49,201 nt of DNA, taken from IMG/VR virus record IMGVR_UViG_3300031576_000072, positions 1 through 49,201 of that record. One strand, written 5' to 3'. The first letter of the stretch is position 1. Each line of letters begins with the position of its first letter. The position numbers were made by a program, and so were the translations under genes. A model generated the notes under the pieces. The model saw only the letters and a list, made by a program, of their open reading frames with translations. It did no database searches and had not been told where the DNA came from. Below, piece by piece: positions 21,831 through 31,208 of the stretch. This DNA is from a virus.

Positions 21831-22246
21831 TGTCTTGTACAGGATTATCTAAACTTAAATACAAATGTCGAAAATGCACGTCGCGCTTCTCATCCCAGCG
21901 GCTGCTCAACGCGCATAATACGGAAGCGTGTGGACGAAGTGAAATCCCCGGCTACTCATCGATGAAAGGAGAACAAAGTGCTATTAACCATCGTTTTGAT
22001 CTTATCGATCCTGATGCTCTACTGGCACTTGCTCAAGTGCTTTATGAGGGCAGCCAGAAATACTCCGATACCAACTGGCGATATATCAACACACAGGGCC
22101 ATGTTGCTCATGGCGTACGGCACCTCTTTCTTTATCTTAAACGGGATAATAGCGAGCATCATCTGGCACATGCTTTTTGCCGCATCATGTTCGCTTTAGC
22201 CACGCATCTGCGCCCGCGCTACCGTGGCGGCAGGCAACGTCCCTAA
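21830..22246 (+). CDS. Zinc finger fused to dATP/dGTP diphosphohydrolase-like domain
   Basis: A 138-residue protein. Residues about 10-35 form a C2H2/C-type finger (YKCRKCTSRFSSQRLLNAHN, then TEAC). Residues 54-130 match the DUF5664/dATP-dGTP diphosphohydrolase N-terminal type: RFDLIDPDALLALAQVLYEG, KYSDTNWR, HGVRHLFLYLK and HLAHAFCRIMFAL, an all-helical MazG-like fold. It may cut dNTPs, or act as a nucleotide-pool sensor. ATG 21830 has AAGGA 7 bases upstream. No purZ or other base-modification gene was found. Confidence 0.72.
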   Translation: MSCTGLSKLKYKCRKCTSRFSSQRLLNAHNTEACGRSEIPGYSSMKGEQSAINHRFDLIDPDALLALAQVLYEGSQKYSDTNWRYINTQGHVAHGVRHLFLYLKRDNSEHHLAHAFCRIMFALATHLRPRYRGGRQRP

Positions 22247-22283
22247 ATTCAGCCAAGTTCAGGTTATTCAAAAGGAGGAAAAC

Positions 22284-22790
22284 ATGCGTGAAATTTGGAA
22301 ACCGATCCCAATTAAAAAATATTTAAATTGTTATGAAGTGTCAAATCGTGGGCGTATTCGCAGAGGAACACCAGCAAGCCGTATACGGAAATACAAACAC
22401 TTAATAAAATCACGTGTTGATTCGAGATATGGTTACGCACTCGTAGATCTTTGGAGCCAGCATAAAGCAAAAAGATTCTTTGTGCATAAATTAGTATTGT
22501 TGGCTTTTAAAGGCCCCGCACTTAAAAATCAAGAAACACTACATAAGAACCATTGCCGCTCCGATAATCGTTTAGAAAATTTACGATGGGGAACGCGCTC
22601 ACAGAATATGAGAGATATGTTAAAACACCATATTAATGGTCGTAGAAAATTAAGCGTGGTAGATGTTAGAAAAATTCGTGTGTTATTAAAACAAGGTGTG
22701 TCTTGTCAAACAATATCGAAAAATTTTAATCTGGAGCATTCTACTCCATATAAAATTAAAAATTGTAAAATTTGGGGGTGGTTAAAATGA
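22284..22790 (+). CDS. HNH homing endonuclease (NUMOD4 + HNH + HTH)
   Basis: A 168-residue protein starting at ATG 22284 behind AAAAGGAGGAAAAC. NUMOD4-like WKPIPIKKYLNCYEVSNRGR, HNH core from FFVHKLVLLAFKG through HKNHCRSDNRLENLRWGT (about 66-105), and a C-terminal helix-turn-helix (KLSVVDVRKIRVLLKQGVSC). A/T-rich. It lies immediately ahead of and overlapping the DNA polymerase gene, a classic homing site. Confidence 0.9.
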   Translation: MREIWKPIPIKKYLNCYEVSNRGRIRRGTPASRIRKYKHLIKSRVDSRYGYALVDLWSQHKAKRFFVHKLVLLAFKGPALKNQETLHKNHCRSDNRLENLRWGTRSQNMRDMLKHHINGRRKLSVVDVRKIRVLLKQGVSCQTISKNFNLEHSTPYKIKNCKIWGWLK

Positions 22791-24478
22791 GTTATATGTG
22801 TGTTGATGTGGAAACAAACGGGTTGAACTCGTTCCTCGGCGCGCGTCCGTTTGTCATCACGACCTGCGATGAGAATGAATGGACGCGCTATCTACGTGTC
22901 GGACAAGATAACCTTATTCCTTTAGATATGGAATTGATGATCCCTTCGAACGAGATTATCGGGCACAACTTGAAGTTTGAAATTCTTATGTTAGCGACGT
23001 ACGGCATGAAGATAGGCGGCCCCATGCACGACACGCTTATCGCCGCGCACATATTCAATCCGACAGAACCAAGCAAGAAATTAAAAGATTTAGCCTTGAA
23101 ATATCTCGGCATTGAACCTAAAGAAGAAATGATTTTAAAAACATACATGAAACAACACAAGATCACGGACTATTCGCTTGTGCCTGAAGATATCATGCGT
23201 CCGTATACCATCAATGACGTGCTCATCACATGGCGCCTTTTTAATTTTTACCGTTCAAAAGGCGTATTGGAAGACCCTGTGTATAAAATGGAAATGCGGC
23301 TTCTGCCGGTTTTGGCGCGCATGCAGACACGCGGCATGCTTATTGACAAACCGTTCTGCATCGAACAGCAGCAACGCTGCGCCAAACGTCTGCAAGAGAT
23401 CGAAACCCATACCGCCATTGAATATCCTGACGTTGACCTCTTGAGTAATAGAAGCCTCGGTGAATTTTTGTTTCAAAAAGAAGGGCTGACATGCAAGAGT
23501 TTCTCCGAGAAAGGCAATCCGGAACTGGATGAATATCATTTAGATCAATATCAGCACGACATCATACCGTATGTTCTTGAATACCGCGAACTGACCAAAG
23601 CGAAAAGCACGTATCTCGATGCGCTCATTGAGCAGAGCGACGCGGACAACGTCATTCATTGTGATCTTTGGCAGACAGGCGCCGTTACCGGGCGCATGTC
23701 GTGCCGCTCGCCGAATTTGCAAAACGTCCCAAAAAATCTCAGCGTTGATTTGCGCAAAGCGTTCATTTGTCGCCCTAATTACAGCCTTGTTTATTATGAT
23801 TATTCACAGATCGAGCTTCGCCTCATGGCGCACTACGCGAAAGAAGAGAAGATGTTGGAAGAATTACGTAAACCGAACGGCGATTTGCATGCGTTGACCG
23901 CCAAAGCGTTATTCGACGACGTAGATCCGCAAAAACGGGATATCGCCAAGCGCCTTAATTTCGGGATCATCTATGGCATAGGCGCGGCTAAATTTGCCAT
24001 GACACTTAACCGGGAATATCCCGACAAAAATTACACCTACGCCGACGCCAGAGCATTCATCACGCGGTATTACAATACGTACCAGAAAGTTCGCACATTC
24101 ACGTGGAAGGTACAGCAAACTATTTTAGACAGAGGGCATGTCTTCGACGTGTTTGGACGGAAATACTACGCAGATAAAGATACGGCTTATAAAGCAGTTA
24201 ATTACATCGTCCAAGGTTGCGCGGCGGGCGTCATAAAACAGGCCATGATAAAAGTCGACAAAGCTCTGCAAGGTTGCCAGAGCCGCTTACTTCATTCTGT
24301 CCATGATGAATTAATAATTGAAGTACATAATACTGAAGAAAATCTAATAAGTGCGGTAAAGGAATTGATGGAAGACCACACAACATTTGCTGTTCCTGTC
24401 ACTGTAAACATTGCGAAAAGCGCGACTACCTGGGCGGAAAAACAGTCTCTTCCTGTTGTCGCGGACTCAATCCTTTAA
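22787..24478 (+). CDS. Family A DNA polymerase with 3'-5' exonuclease
   Basis: A 563-residue protein. Exonuclease motifs: DVETNG (Asp7, Glu9), HNLKFE (60-65, Glu in place of the usual Asp, as in some other phage enzymes) and YTIND (140-144). Polymerase motifs: A DYSQIELR (338-345), B RDIAKRLNFGIIYG (384-397, with Phe392 at the ddNTP-selectivity position), C HDE (505-507). No 5' nuclease domain. It replicates the phage genome. ATG 22787 overlaps the HNH stop. Its end overlaps the convergent late gene by 53 bases. Confidence 0.96.
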   Translation: MSYMCVDVETNGLNSFLGARPFVITTCDENEWTRYLRVGQDNLIPLDMELMIPSNEIIGHNLKFEILMLATYGMKIGGPMHDTLIAAHIFNPTEPSKKLKDLALKYLGIEPKEEMILKTYMKQHKITDYSLVPEDIMRPYTINDVLITWRLFNFYRSKGVLEDPVYKMEMRLLPVLARMQTRGMLIDKPFCIEQQQRCAKRLQEIETHTAIEYPDVDLLSNRSLGEFLFQKEGLTCKSFSEKGNPELDEYHLDQYQHDIIPYVLEYRELTKAKSTYLDALIEQSDADNVIHCDLWQTGAVTGRMSCRSPNLQNVPKNLSVDLRKAFICRPNYSLVYYDYSQIELRLMAHYAKEEKMLEELRKPNGDLHALTAKALFDDVDPQKRDIAKRLNFGIIYGIGAAKFAMTLNREYPDKNYTYADARAFITRYYNTYQKVRTFTWKVQQTILDRGHVFDVFGRKYYADKDTAYKAVNYIVQGCAAGVIKQAMIKVDKALQGCQSRLLHSVHDELIIEVHNTEENLISAVKELMEDHTTFAVPVTVNIAKSATTWAEKQSLPVVADSIL

Positions 24479-27400
24479 AAAAGTAATATTCGACAGCTTT
24501 CCGCCCTTCATGTGTTTGTTTATACCGCGCTAATGCTCTAAAGAATCCTTCCGTGTACCCCACATTAGAAGCAGCTTTAATAAACGCACGCAGCGCTTTA
24601 TCACGTTGCACATCCGGCAAACTCGTGTATGCTTCAGATGTGACTACTTTTTCTAAAACAGAACGTAATCGGGGGCCATATTTCTTAGTCAAATCATCAC
24701 GCTCATCCTGCGTCAACGACACATTTTTAGCTGCCGGGCCGTATGGTTCGGGATAAAGTCTTAACCGATCCATTTCATTATCTAACACGTTAGTGGTTTG
24801 TTTGGTTATACGTAATGGCGCTCTCCCGAATGGGATCGGTAAAAAGCCCTCTTCTGATCGGCGCTGCTCACTACCATCCCAATTTAAACGCGGGCGTACA
24901 GTACGTGATAAACCGGGTAATGTGGCTTTGAATTCTTCACGAATATTTTGCGGATTGCGTACGGTCACATCACCTTCAAGCACGCCTGGAATACCGGCAC
25001 GCGTTGTTTTACGCAGCAGGCTGCTGAATGGCACAGAACCGCTCACCGCCCAACGATCGAAATAACGTGATATCGGCGTCGGCACTGACACCACATTTCC
25101 TTCATTGTCATAAATTGTTTTGGGTGTTTTTAAATCTTCGAATAAATTAACTAATTGCCGTGGCGTATCAAAATAACTTTCACTCAAAATACTTTTTGTG
25201 AACCGTCCAATCGTATCATTTATATTTTGTGGCGTAGGCATGCCGCGTTGTTTGGATTTTTCGAATTCTCCCAGTGCCGCCAAAGTCGCGAAGAAATATG
25301 ATGCCGGCGCGTTGTTAGTAAAGCTCACTGTCTTACCATCTTTAAATCTGATACTATTTTCCGGATAACCCTGCTTATTCCATGCTTCGCGCTGTGCTCG
25401 ATCTTTGGCCGAAGCACGAATATCAACATCATTGTTCTTCATCCATAAATATATACCGGCAGTACCGAGCGTGCCATTAACGACTTTCGCTAACTGCTTT
25501 AAATCAAGACCACCCGCTTTACGTGATTCGGCAATGACGTTGCCTATTCCCAATAAACTATGATCGACAAATAGTTTACCCAGATTAACCTGCGTGTTGA
25601 AGAACCGTATAAACAAACGCGACACTTTAAATTTGTTCATTAAATCTACAAACTGCTTGCCGGTGGGCCCAAGCTGTCGTAGTAACGTATATTCTAAGCG
25701 ATCCGCCTCGGCTTCCCGCAATTGCTCAGATGGTAATTTCTGCATTTCTTTCAATACCTGTCGATTGCTTGGGTGCTCCATTCCTTGTTTAAGCAGATTG
25801 CGTACCGCCAGTGCGGCGCGTGTAGAGTCACTGCTTAATAAACCAAAAAACTCGTCCCCGGCTTTGATTGGACGGTATGGTAAGCGGATAATTTTCCCAG
25901 CGATATCTACTGCTTTTTGCACGCCTTCTGACGCCCCTAATTTTTTAGCCAGTTCGCCGGTAATAGCTCGTGGACGCACAGTAATATCGTCAATTTTGGT
26001 TACATTTCTTTTGTTCAAAATATACGCTATATCACGATTTAATTCACGTAATTGACGCGCTCGCGCTTTCTTTTCGGCGGATAGAACAGGATGTGTTTGT
26101 TCTAATTTTTGTATACGCGCATTAAGATCTCGAAGCACGGTTAAATCATCTTCGTGGCGCAAATAGAAACCAGCATAGCGCGTCGCGCGACCGATTGTTG
26201 ATGAAAGCGACTTTATTTCTTCCACACCTTCACGTAAGAAAGATTCTTGCGCAAGGGGTATTTTAGCTTTGCCGCCCGACACCGCTCCCAACCCAACGTT
26301 CGCTGCTTGAAAAAGTTTTGTTAACGCGCCTTGCGTAAAGCGATTTATCGTTTTGAGTACCGATAGTTGCGCGTTACCAAAGAAGTTACGTAACATTGTA
26401 TCCGTAGAACTAAGTAAATTCGCGTTGGAATATTCTATAAGCACATCCCACATGTCCGCACTTTTAGGTTCTTTTTCCATTAACTCAATAAGATCAATGC
26501 CTTCTTGGAGACGCGCTTTTTCAGCGCCTTTCGCAGTTGCTAATTGTTCACGTAATATACCCAACGCTTCATTCAAATCCGGAGGCTTCTTGCGCGATTC
26601 CAAAATTCGTCCACCCAATGATCCGATGCGCTGATAACTGCGTAAATTTTTAATCACATCATCCATGACCGGAGCAATATCTTTGCCCCGCGCTTTGCTC
26701 ATCGCAAGAATTTGCTTCACAGCAATAATAGCATTATCACCGATAGCCGCGATTTCATCATCATTTAAACTTAAAATATCTGTGGTTAATTCATCCAGCT
26801 TCGCGCTCGGCACATTCGCCAATCGTTCTTTTCTTCCGATCACTGTTTTTGATTTTAATATCGAGGCGGTTTCCGCGGCTTTCTCAAACTGTGCTGATTC
26901 TTCCGGAAATTTACGCAACTGGATATTGCCTAATTTTTCCGTTGATGGTACCACACTTTGGATCACTGCGTCCGATATCAAGCGTTCACCAGCGTCATTT
27001 GTTAATGACTCTAAATATCCGCGCACCGACATTTTACGTTGGGCCGCGAGCTGTGTGAGCTTAGGAAGATTTGCACGAATAAACTCGATATCGTCTTCCG
27101 CGCCGCCTCCCAAACCAGTTTCAATCGAACCGCGCTCTTCACCTAAAATATTTCTCGGTTTTCCCTTACTTGGCTTGGCGCCAAAAATCTGCGCTTGAGT
27201 AAGTTCGTCTTCACGCGCCTTAAGCTGTTTAACTTCCTCTGATATCGCCTTTTTATTCGCACCGGTAAGCCCCGCTCTTTCACCGCGTTCCAGCAGCGCG
27301 CTGCGCTGTTTACGTACTGTGTTCAGTTCCGTTGAAATTTCGCCAGCCGTCATTTCTTCAACCGGACGCGTGGGCGTGGCTGCTTTCGGTTTAACCGGCG

Positions 27401-29597
27401 CGGGAAGTTCCGGCGCTTCCTGACCGGGTAACGTCGGTTTACCTTTGGCGGGTTTTAACTGCGCGAGATATTCTTCAAACGCCGCGTCTTCTTCACCGAC
27501 CGGTACGGCTTTAACTTTAGGTTTAGGCTTTGCTTTAGGCGCGGCTACGACTGTTTCCGGTGTACGTCCGCTTAATTTATCCAGTTCACGCACCATATTT
27601 TGATACGCTTTGCGCATGTCAGGCGGTAAATCTCCCGCTTGCAGACGGCGCACAGCGTCCGCGCGTTGCGCCACGATCTGTTCTTCATACGTATTACCTT
27701 GCTTTGCCGCGCGCTTACGAAGTTGATTCTCTAATTGCACACTTAATGGCGTTCGCTTCGGTTCAACTGTGATGCGCTGTTCGAAAGCCCCACTTTCGAT
27801 ATCAGCTTTTACCTGATCAAACGGTGATACTGCGGCAGGTAATAATGGTTTTGCTTCCGGCTCCGCGATGGGTAGCGTCGCTTTAAGCGCGGGCGGTTTG
27901 ATGGGAAGACTTGCCTTCAAACCTAATTTTTTATTAAACACTTCTATTATTTTTCCAGAATCTTCATCCACAACAGCAAAATCTTCTCCTATTATAGGAT
28001 CATGTAAAACAGTAATATTAGTGTCAGGTGATATTTCCGGATGTTTTTTTAAGAATTCATCATCATACTCTCCGGCTTTTTGGCTTATCCTTTCAAATGT
28101 ATCCTCGGTTACTTCTCCGTGCCTCTGTTTAATTTCTTGTTCAACTGATTCATATAAGTTTTTTACATTATTTTTTTCAAGTGCTGTAAGAAAACCCGCC
28201 TTTGCTTTAGGCGCTTTCTTAACTTTTATCTTTTCCGCTCCAACAACAATCGGCGGCTCTTTCGTCATTTGTTCCGCCGCCGCTACAAGCGGATTCTGTA
28301 TCGGCGCGACTTTAGGCGGCGTAACGGGCGCGACTTTAGGCGGCATAATGGGCGCGCGCGCTTTGCTCAACGCTTCATTAATAAATTGTTTTTGCCCCGT
28401 ACTAAAAGCATATCCTTCGCTATCCCGTTCTAATAAACGCAACAGATCCGCTTTCTCTTGCGCCAATACCGCTTGCTTTTCTAAGTCAGCAATAAGCTTG
28501 GGTTTATCACGCAAAGCTTCCCCATATATTTCCGCGTCTTTCGTGTTTTTAAATTGATATTTTTTACCTAATTGCTGATCAATTTGCGCTATACGCGCTT
28601 CCGCATTTACCACCGCAGCCAACGGCTTCGCTTCTTTTGCTGGATGCAGAGGTATCTGCTCCGCCGGCGACAGTAGGCGCGGCACGGGCTGATTGCCGAA
28701 TGGGCGCATTTGCCGCAACTTCGCTTGATACGCGGCGCTTTCATCTGGTAATGCGGGCTGTCCCGGTTGTGCGAAATCAAATAACAACTGTTCTTCTGGT
28801 TGTGGCACGGCAGGCTTAGTAAAATCAAATTCAAGCTGTTCTGGACGCGGACGTATCGTGGCGATATCCCGGCGTAATACCTCACGCATCGCGGCAGATG
28901 AAAGCGGTGCTGCTTTCGGTGCCGCGCGAAGTCGTGGACGCGGCATTCCTAAATAACTTATCGGATCGACACCGGTATCAATCGCTAAATTACGTATATC
29001 ATTCAAAAATAATAAAGCCTGTTTAGCTCCATATTCTAACGGCGTCGAAGCAGTCGGCTGCATCGCGCTTGACACTTCTGTACGATACGGCACATTACCC
29101 GGTGATGTTAAACCTTGCGTAAACGCGCTTCGCGGGCCGACATTAATAAACGGCTCTAAAGGAGAAACGGGCAGATTGCGTTGAAGGGATTCACCAAGCG
29201 CACCGACATCTTGCGCCAAGCCACGCCCAAAAAATTCTAACGGCGAACCAGCAGTAAATTGTGGAGTTTGTCGTGAAGTTTGAACATCACTGATAACGCG
29301 ATTAAGTACGTTGCGCAGCCCGGCTCCAGGACGCGCCACGGTACCATAAATCGTTGTTTCTGTCGGAGCGAATTTACCCGGCTCTTGGAGCCACGCGGGT
29401 ACCAGACGTTCACTTAAAGAAGGGCCGGCATATTTATTAATCGGAGCAGATTGCTCACCTAAAATAAGATCAAAAAATCCTTTCTGCTCCGGCGAAAAAT
29501 ACGTTTCATATGTTGGACTTGCACGTAAGCGCGCCACTTTCGACATTATAGTAGGACTCGAACGAATCAGTTCTAATCGCGCCAAATTAATAGCCAT
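24426..29597 (-). CDS. Giant internal virion / ejection protein candidate (1,723 residues)
   Basis: The last gene of the late unit. N-terminal third: SPxxYETYFSPEQKGFFD and loop-rich segments, with QLEFDF (254-259) and QLLFDF (270-275). Middle: Pro/Lys-rich linkers (PPKVAP, KPKPKVKAVP) around charged helical segments. C-terminal half (from about 1050): a long ordered region with amphipathic helices (LLSSTDTMLRNFFGNAQLSV; LPYRPIKAGDEFFGLLSSDS; VSRLFIRFFNTQVNLGK) and WDGSEQRR. Size, position and helices fit the multi-domain polyvalent or internal proteins ejected with DNA by podoviruses. No peptidase or lysozyme motif found. An A/T-rich part at 27930-28190 looks inserted. Confidence 0.7.
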   Translation of the reverse strand: MAINLARLELIRSSPTIMSKVARLRASPTYETYFSPEQKGFFDLILGEQSAPINKYAGPSLSERLVPAWLQEPGKFAPTETTIYGTVARPGAGLRNVLNRVISDVQTSRQTPQFTAGSPLEFFGRGLAQDVGALGESLQRNLPVSPLEPFINVGPRSAFTQGLTSPGNVPYRTEVSSAMQPTASTPLEYGAKQALLFLNDIRNLAIDTGVDPISYLGMPRPRLRAAPKAAPLSSAAMREVLRRDIATIRPRPEQLEFDFTKPAVPQPEEQLLFDFAQPGQPALPDESAAYQAKLRQMRPFGNQPVPRLLSPAEQIPLHPAKEAKPLAAVVNAEARIAQIDQQLGKKYQFKNTKDAEIYGEALRDKPKLIADLEKQAVLAQEKADLLRLLERDSEGYAFSTGQKQFINEALSKARAPIMPPKVAPVTPPKVAPIQNPLVAAAEQMTKEPPIVVGAEKIKVKKAPKAKAGFLTALEKNNVKNLYESVEQEIKQRHGEVTEDTFERISQKAGEYDDEFLKKHPEISPDTNITVLHDPIIGEDFAVVDEDSGKIIEVFNKKLGLKASLPIKPPALKATLPIAEPEAKPLLPAAVSPFDQVKADIESGAFEQRITVEPKRTPLSVQLENQLRKRAAKQGNTYEEQIVAQRADAVRRLQAGDLPPDMRKAYQNMVRELDKLSGRTPETVVAAPKAKPKPKVKAVPVGEEDAAFEEYLAQLKPAKGKPTLPGQEAPELPAPVKPKAATPTRPVEEMTAGEISTELNTVRKQRSALLERGERAGLTGANKKAISEEVKQLKAREDELTQAQIFGAKPSKGKPRNILGEERGSIETGLGGGAEDDIEFIRANLPKLTQLAAQRKMSVRGYLESLTNDAGERLISDAVIQSVVPSTEKLGNIQLRKFPEESAQFEKAAETASILKSKTVIGRKERLANVPSAKLDELTTDILSLNDDEIAAIGDNAIIAVKQILAMSKARGKDIAPVMDDVIKNLRSYQRIGSLGGRILESRKKPPDLNEALGILREQLATAKGAEKARLQEGIDLIELMEKEPKSADMWDVLIEYSNANLLSSTDTMLRNFFGNAQLSVLKTINRFTQGALTKLFQAANVGLGAVSGGKAKIPLAQESFLREGVEEIKSLSSTIGRATRYAGFYLRHEDDLTVLRDLNARIQKLEQTHPVLSAEKKARARQLRELNRDIAYILNKRNVTKIDDITVRPRAITGELAKKLGASEGVQKAVDIAGKIIRLPYRPIKAGDEFFGLLSSDSTRAALAVRNLLKQGMEHPSNRQVLKEMQKLPSEQLREAEADRLEYTLLRQLGPTGKQFVDLMNKFKVSRLFIRFFNTQVNLGKLFVDHSLLGIGNVIAESRKAGGLDLKQLAKVVNGTLGTAGIYLWMKNNDVDIRASAKDRAQREAWNKQGYPENSIRFKDGKTVSFTNNAPASYFFATLAALGEFEKSKQRGMPTPQNINDTIGRFTKSILSESYFDTPRQLVNLFEDLKTPKTIYDNEGNVVSVPTPISRYFDRWAVSGSVPFSSLLRKTTRAGIPGVLEGDVTVRNPQNIREEFKATLPGLSRTVRPRLNWDGSEQRRSEEGFLPIPFGRAPLRITKQTTNVLDNEMDRLRLYPEPYGPAAKNVSLTQDERDDLTKKYGPRLRSVLEKVVTSEAYTSLPDVQRDKALRAFIKAASNVGYTEGFFRALARYKQTHEGRKAVEYYFFKGLSPRQQEETVFPPR

Positions 29598-29598
29598 A

Positions 29599-30006
29599 TT
29601 ATTTTTGTTGTAATAATTCCATAAGTTTTTGTATAAGTGTAGGATCTTCTGATGTTATTTCCGGTGTCGCGTCAGTATTAAAAGCTGAACCGGCGAATAA
29701 ATCCATCAGACCGCCGGAAGGTGCTTTAATAATTTGCGCTTTACGAGGGATATCAAACGGCAATCGATACGGTTCACCTTTTGAAGGTACAAAATATGAA
29801 GGAACATTCTGATTTTCTAATTCCGATTTATATTTAGCTAAACCAAACGCAGGGCCATACTGCGCTTGTGTTTGAGCCTGAAGCAATCCACGCTTCTGCG
29901 CTTGATCAAGAACATTTCGAATAAATTGCCCCGGCCCGGTCGCCGGACTGCGCGCTTGTCCGAGTTGTTGTCCTACCTGAAAAAATTCTAAAGGGTTAAT
30001 AGCCAT
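29599..30006 (-). CDS. Hypothetical virion-associated protein, 135 residues
   Basis: Begins MAINPLEFFQVGQQLGQ, an amphipathic helix, then Gln-rich (LLQAQTQAQYGPAFG) and a C-terminal helical end (LIQKLMELLQQK). It shares the MAIN start with the giant protein that follows 1 base later, and its start overlaps the stop of the gene before it. Small, helical, Gln-rich proteins here are usual internal virion components. Function unknown. Confidence 0.65.
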   Translation of the reverse strand: MAINPLEFFQVGQQLGQARSPATGPGQFIRNVLDQAQKRGLLQAQTQAQYGPAFGLAKYKSELENQNVPSYFVPSKGEPYRLPFDIPRKAQIIKAPSGGLMDLFAGSAFNTDATPEITSEDPTLIQKLMELLQQK

Positions 30007-31208
30007 CAGACCGCCCCTCCATAAACATCTTTAAATGTTTGTCGATCTTTTTCATTTTGTTGTGTTTGATAAAGTAGGCTGCCAAGATTACCAAATAATT
30101 CTTTAACTTGCATCGCTTCTTGCGCGGTTAAACCGGCCTGAAGCATAATTTGCCCGATATCCAACTGTGCCAACTCGATGAGTTGTGACATTTGCGCCTG
30201 ATCGATATTTAACGCTTCCTGCATGGCCTGTACACGGCGCTGCAACTGCTCACGTTCAAACGCGAAACTGAGCTCATCCCGCGCCGCGGTACGCTGTTCG
30301 CGCGCGCGTTCAGTCAATCGGCCTTGTTCACGCAAATACGCGGAATTACCTTCAACATCCGCCGCCGGATTAACGGCTTTGAATTGTTGACGAAGATTCT
30401 TCAGATCATCTTCAAGCTGCCGATTGCTGTAAATATCACCTTGCGCAAAAGCCGCTTCTGGCGGCGTACCGACCGGTGTTGTAAGGATGCGCCGCAATTC
30501 ATCACCGCCTAAAGCGCGAAACTCATTACCGACAGGATTCGTAACTTGTTCGCGCAAACCTTGCGTAATGCCTGAAAAATCAGGCGCTTCGACTTTTGGC
30601 GCGAATAAATTTCCTAACATACTTACGGCCGCGCCGGGAAGGACGTCTTTAAAGGAATCAAAAATCCCTCCCATAGCGGAACGCTGCGCAGGCTGTTGCG
30701 CCGGCGTACCCAACTTTTGAAACGAAGGAATGTTCAATGTTGGCATTTTAAACTGTGGCGCACTTCCAGCAGCACCTGCTGTTAACGGCGAAGCGCGCGG
30801 CGATGTGAAACGCTGAAACACATTTTGAACGCCTTGGGGATATGTCGCGCCTTTAAAGATACTGAAATCGTTCGGCGCACCGGTTGTGCGAAACGGGCTG
30901 CTTAAAAAACTACCGACCTTTCCAACGCCTTGCGCTACTGGACGCGCCACACTCTTGGCGAAACGGCCGATATTACCAAAAAAACTACCCAGATCTAGAT
31001 AACGTATCCCGTCTTCTTCATGCGGCGATACCTTCGCTAATAATTCATCAAGTTCGTGCCCGATCGTAGACTTCGTAATATCGTTATACCCCGTATCCCG
31101 GATATACGCGACGTTACGCGCGGGATCCGCCAATCCCAACGACGTTTTCGCTTTCTTATACGGCAATTTGTTAAATTCTTCTTCACTTAATATTTTTACA
31201 GTATACAT
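30006..31208 (-). CDS. Virion protein with HELDEL motif, paralogue B
   Basis: A 400-residue protein. The first 70 residues are a compact domain: FNKLPYKKAKTSLGLADP, AYIRDTGY, then IGHELDELLAKVSPHEEDGI. HExxE with a later His resembles a zincin-type metal site but lacks the usual HExxH. Then hydrophobic, Gly/Ala/Pro-rich stretches and a long Gln/Arg-rich helical tail (residues 260-390). The first domain is shared with the 460-residue paralogue two genes upstream. Probably an internal or ejected virion protein. Confidence 0.7.
   Translation of the reverse strand: MYTVKILSEEEFNKLPYKKAKTSLGLADPARNVAYIRDTGYNDITKSTIGHELDELLAKVSPHEEDGIRYLDLGSFFGNIGRFAKSVARPVAQGVGKVGSFLSSPFRTTGAPNDFSIFKGATYPQGVQNVFQRFTSPRASPLTAGAAGSAPQFKMPTLNIPSFQKLGTPAQQPAQRSAMGGIFDSFKDVLPGAAVSMLGNLFAPKVEAPDFSGITQGLREQVTNPVGNEFRALGGDELRRILTTPVGTPPEAAFAQGDIYSNRQLEDDLKNLRQQFKAVNPAADVEGNSAYLREQGRLTERAREQRTAARDELSFAFEREQLQRRVQAMQEALNIDQAQMSQLIELAQLDIGQIMLQAGLTAQEAMQVKELFGNLGSLLYQTQQNEKDRQTFKDVYGGAV

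Noticed and set aside
21830-22246. Base-modified (2-aminoadenine-type) genome suggested by the diphosphohydrolase-like domain
   Set aside because: No PurZ-like synthetase or DatZ-like gene was recognised, so modified DNA cannot be supported.
27868-28557. 229-codon ORF on the plus strand inside the giant virion gene
   Set aside because: Ser/Ala/Phe-rich antisense of a Pro/Lys/Glu-rich low-complexity segment; no start signals.
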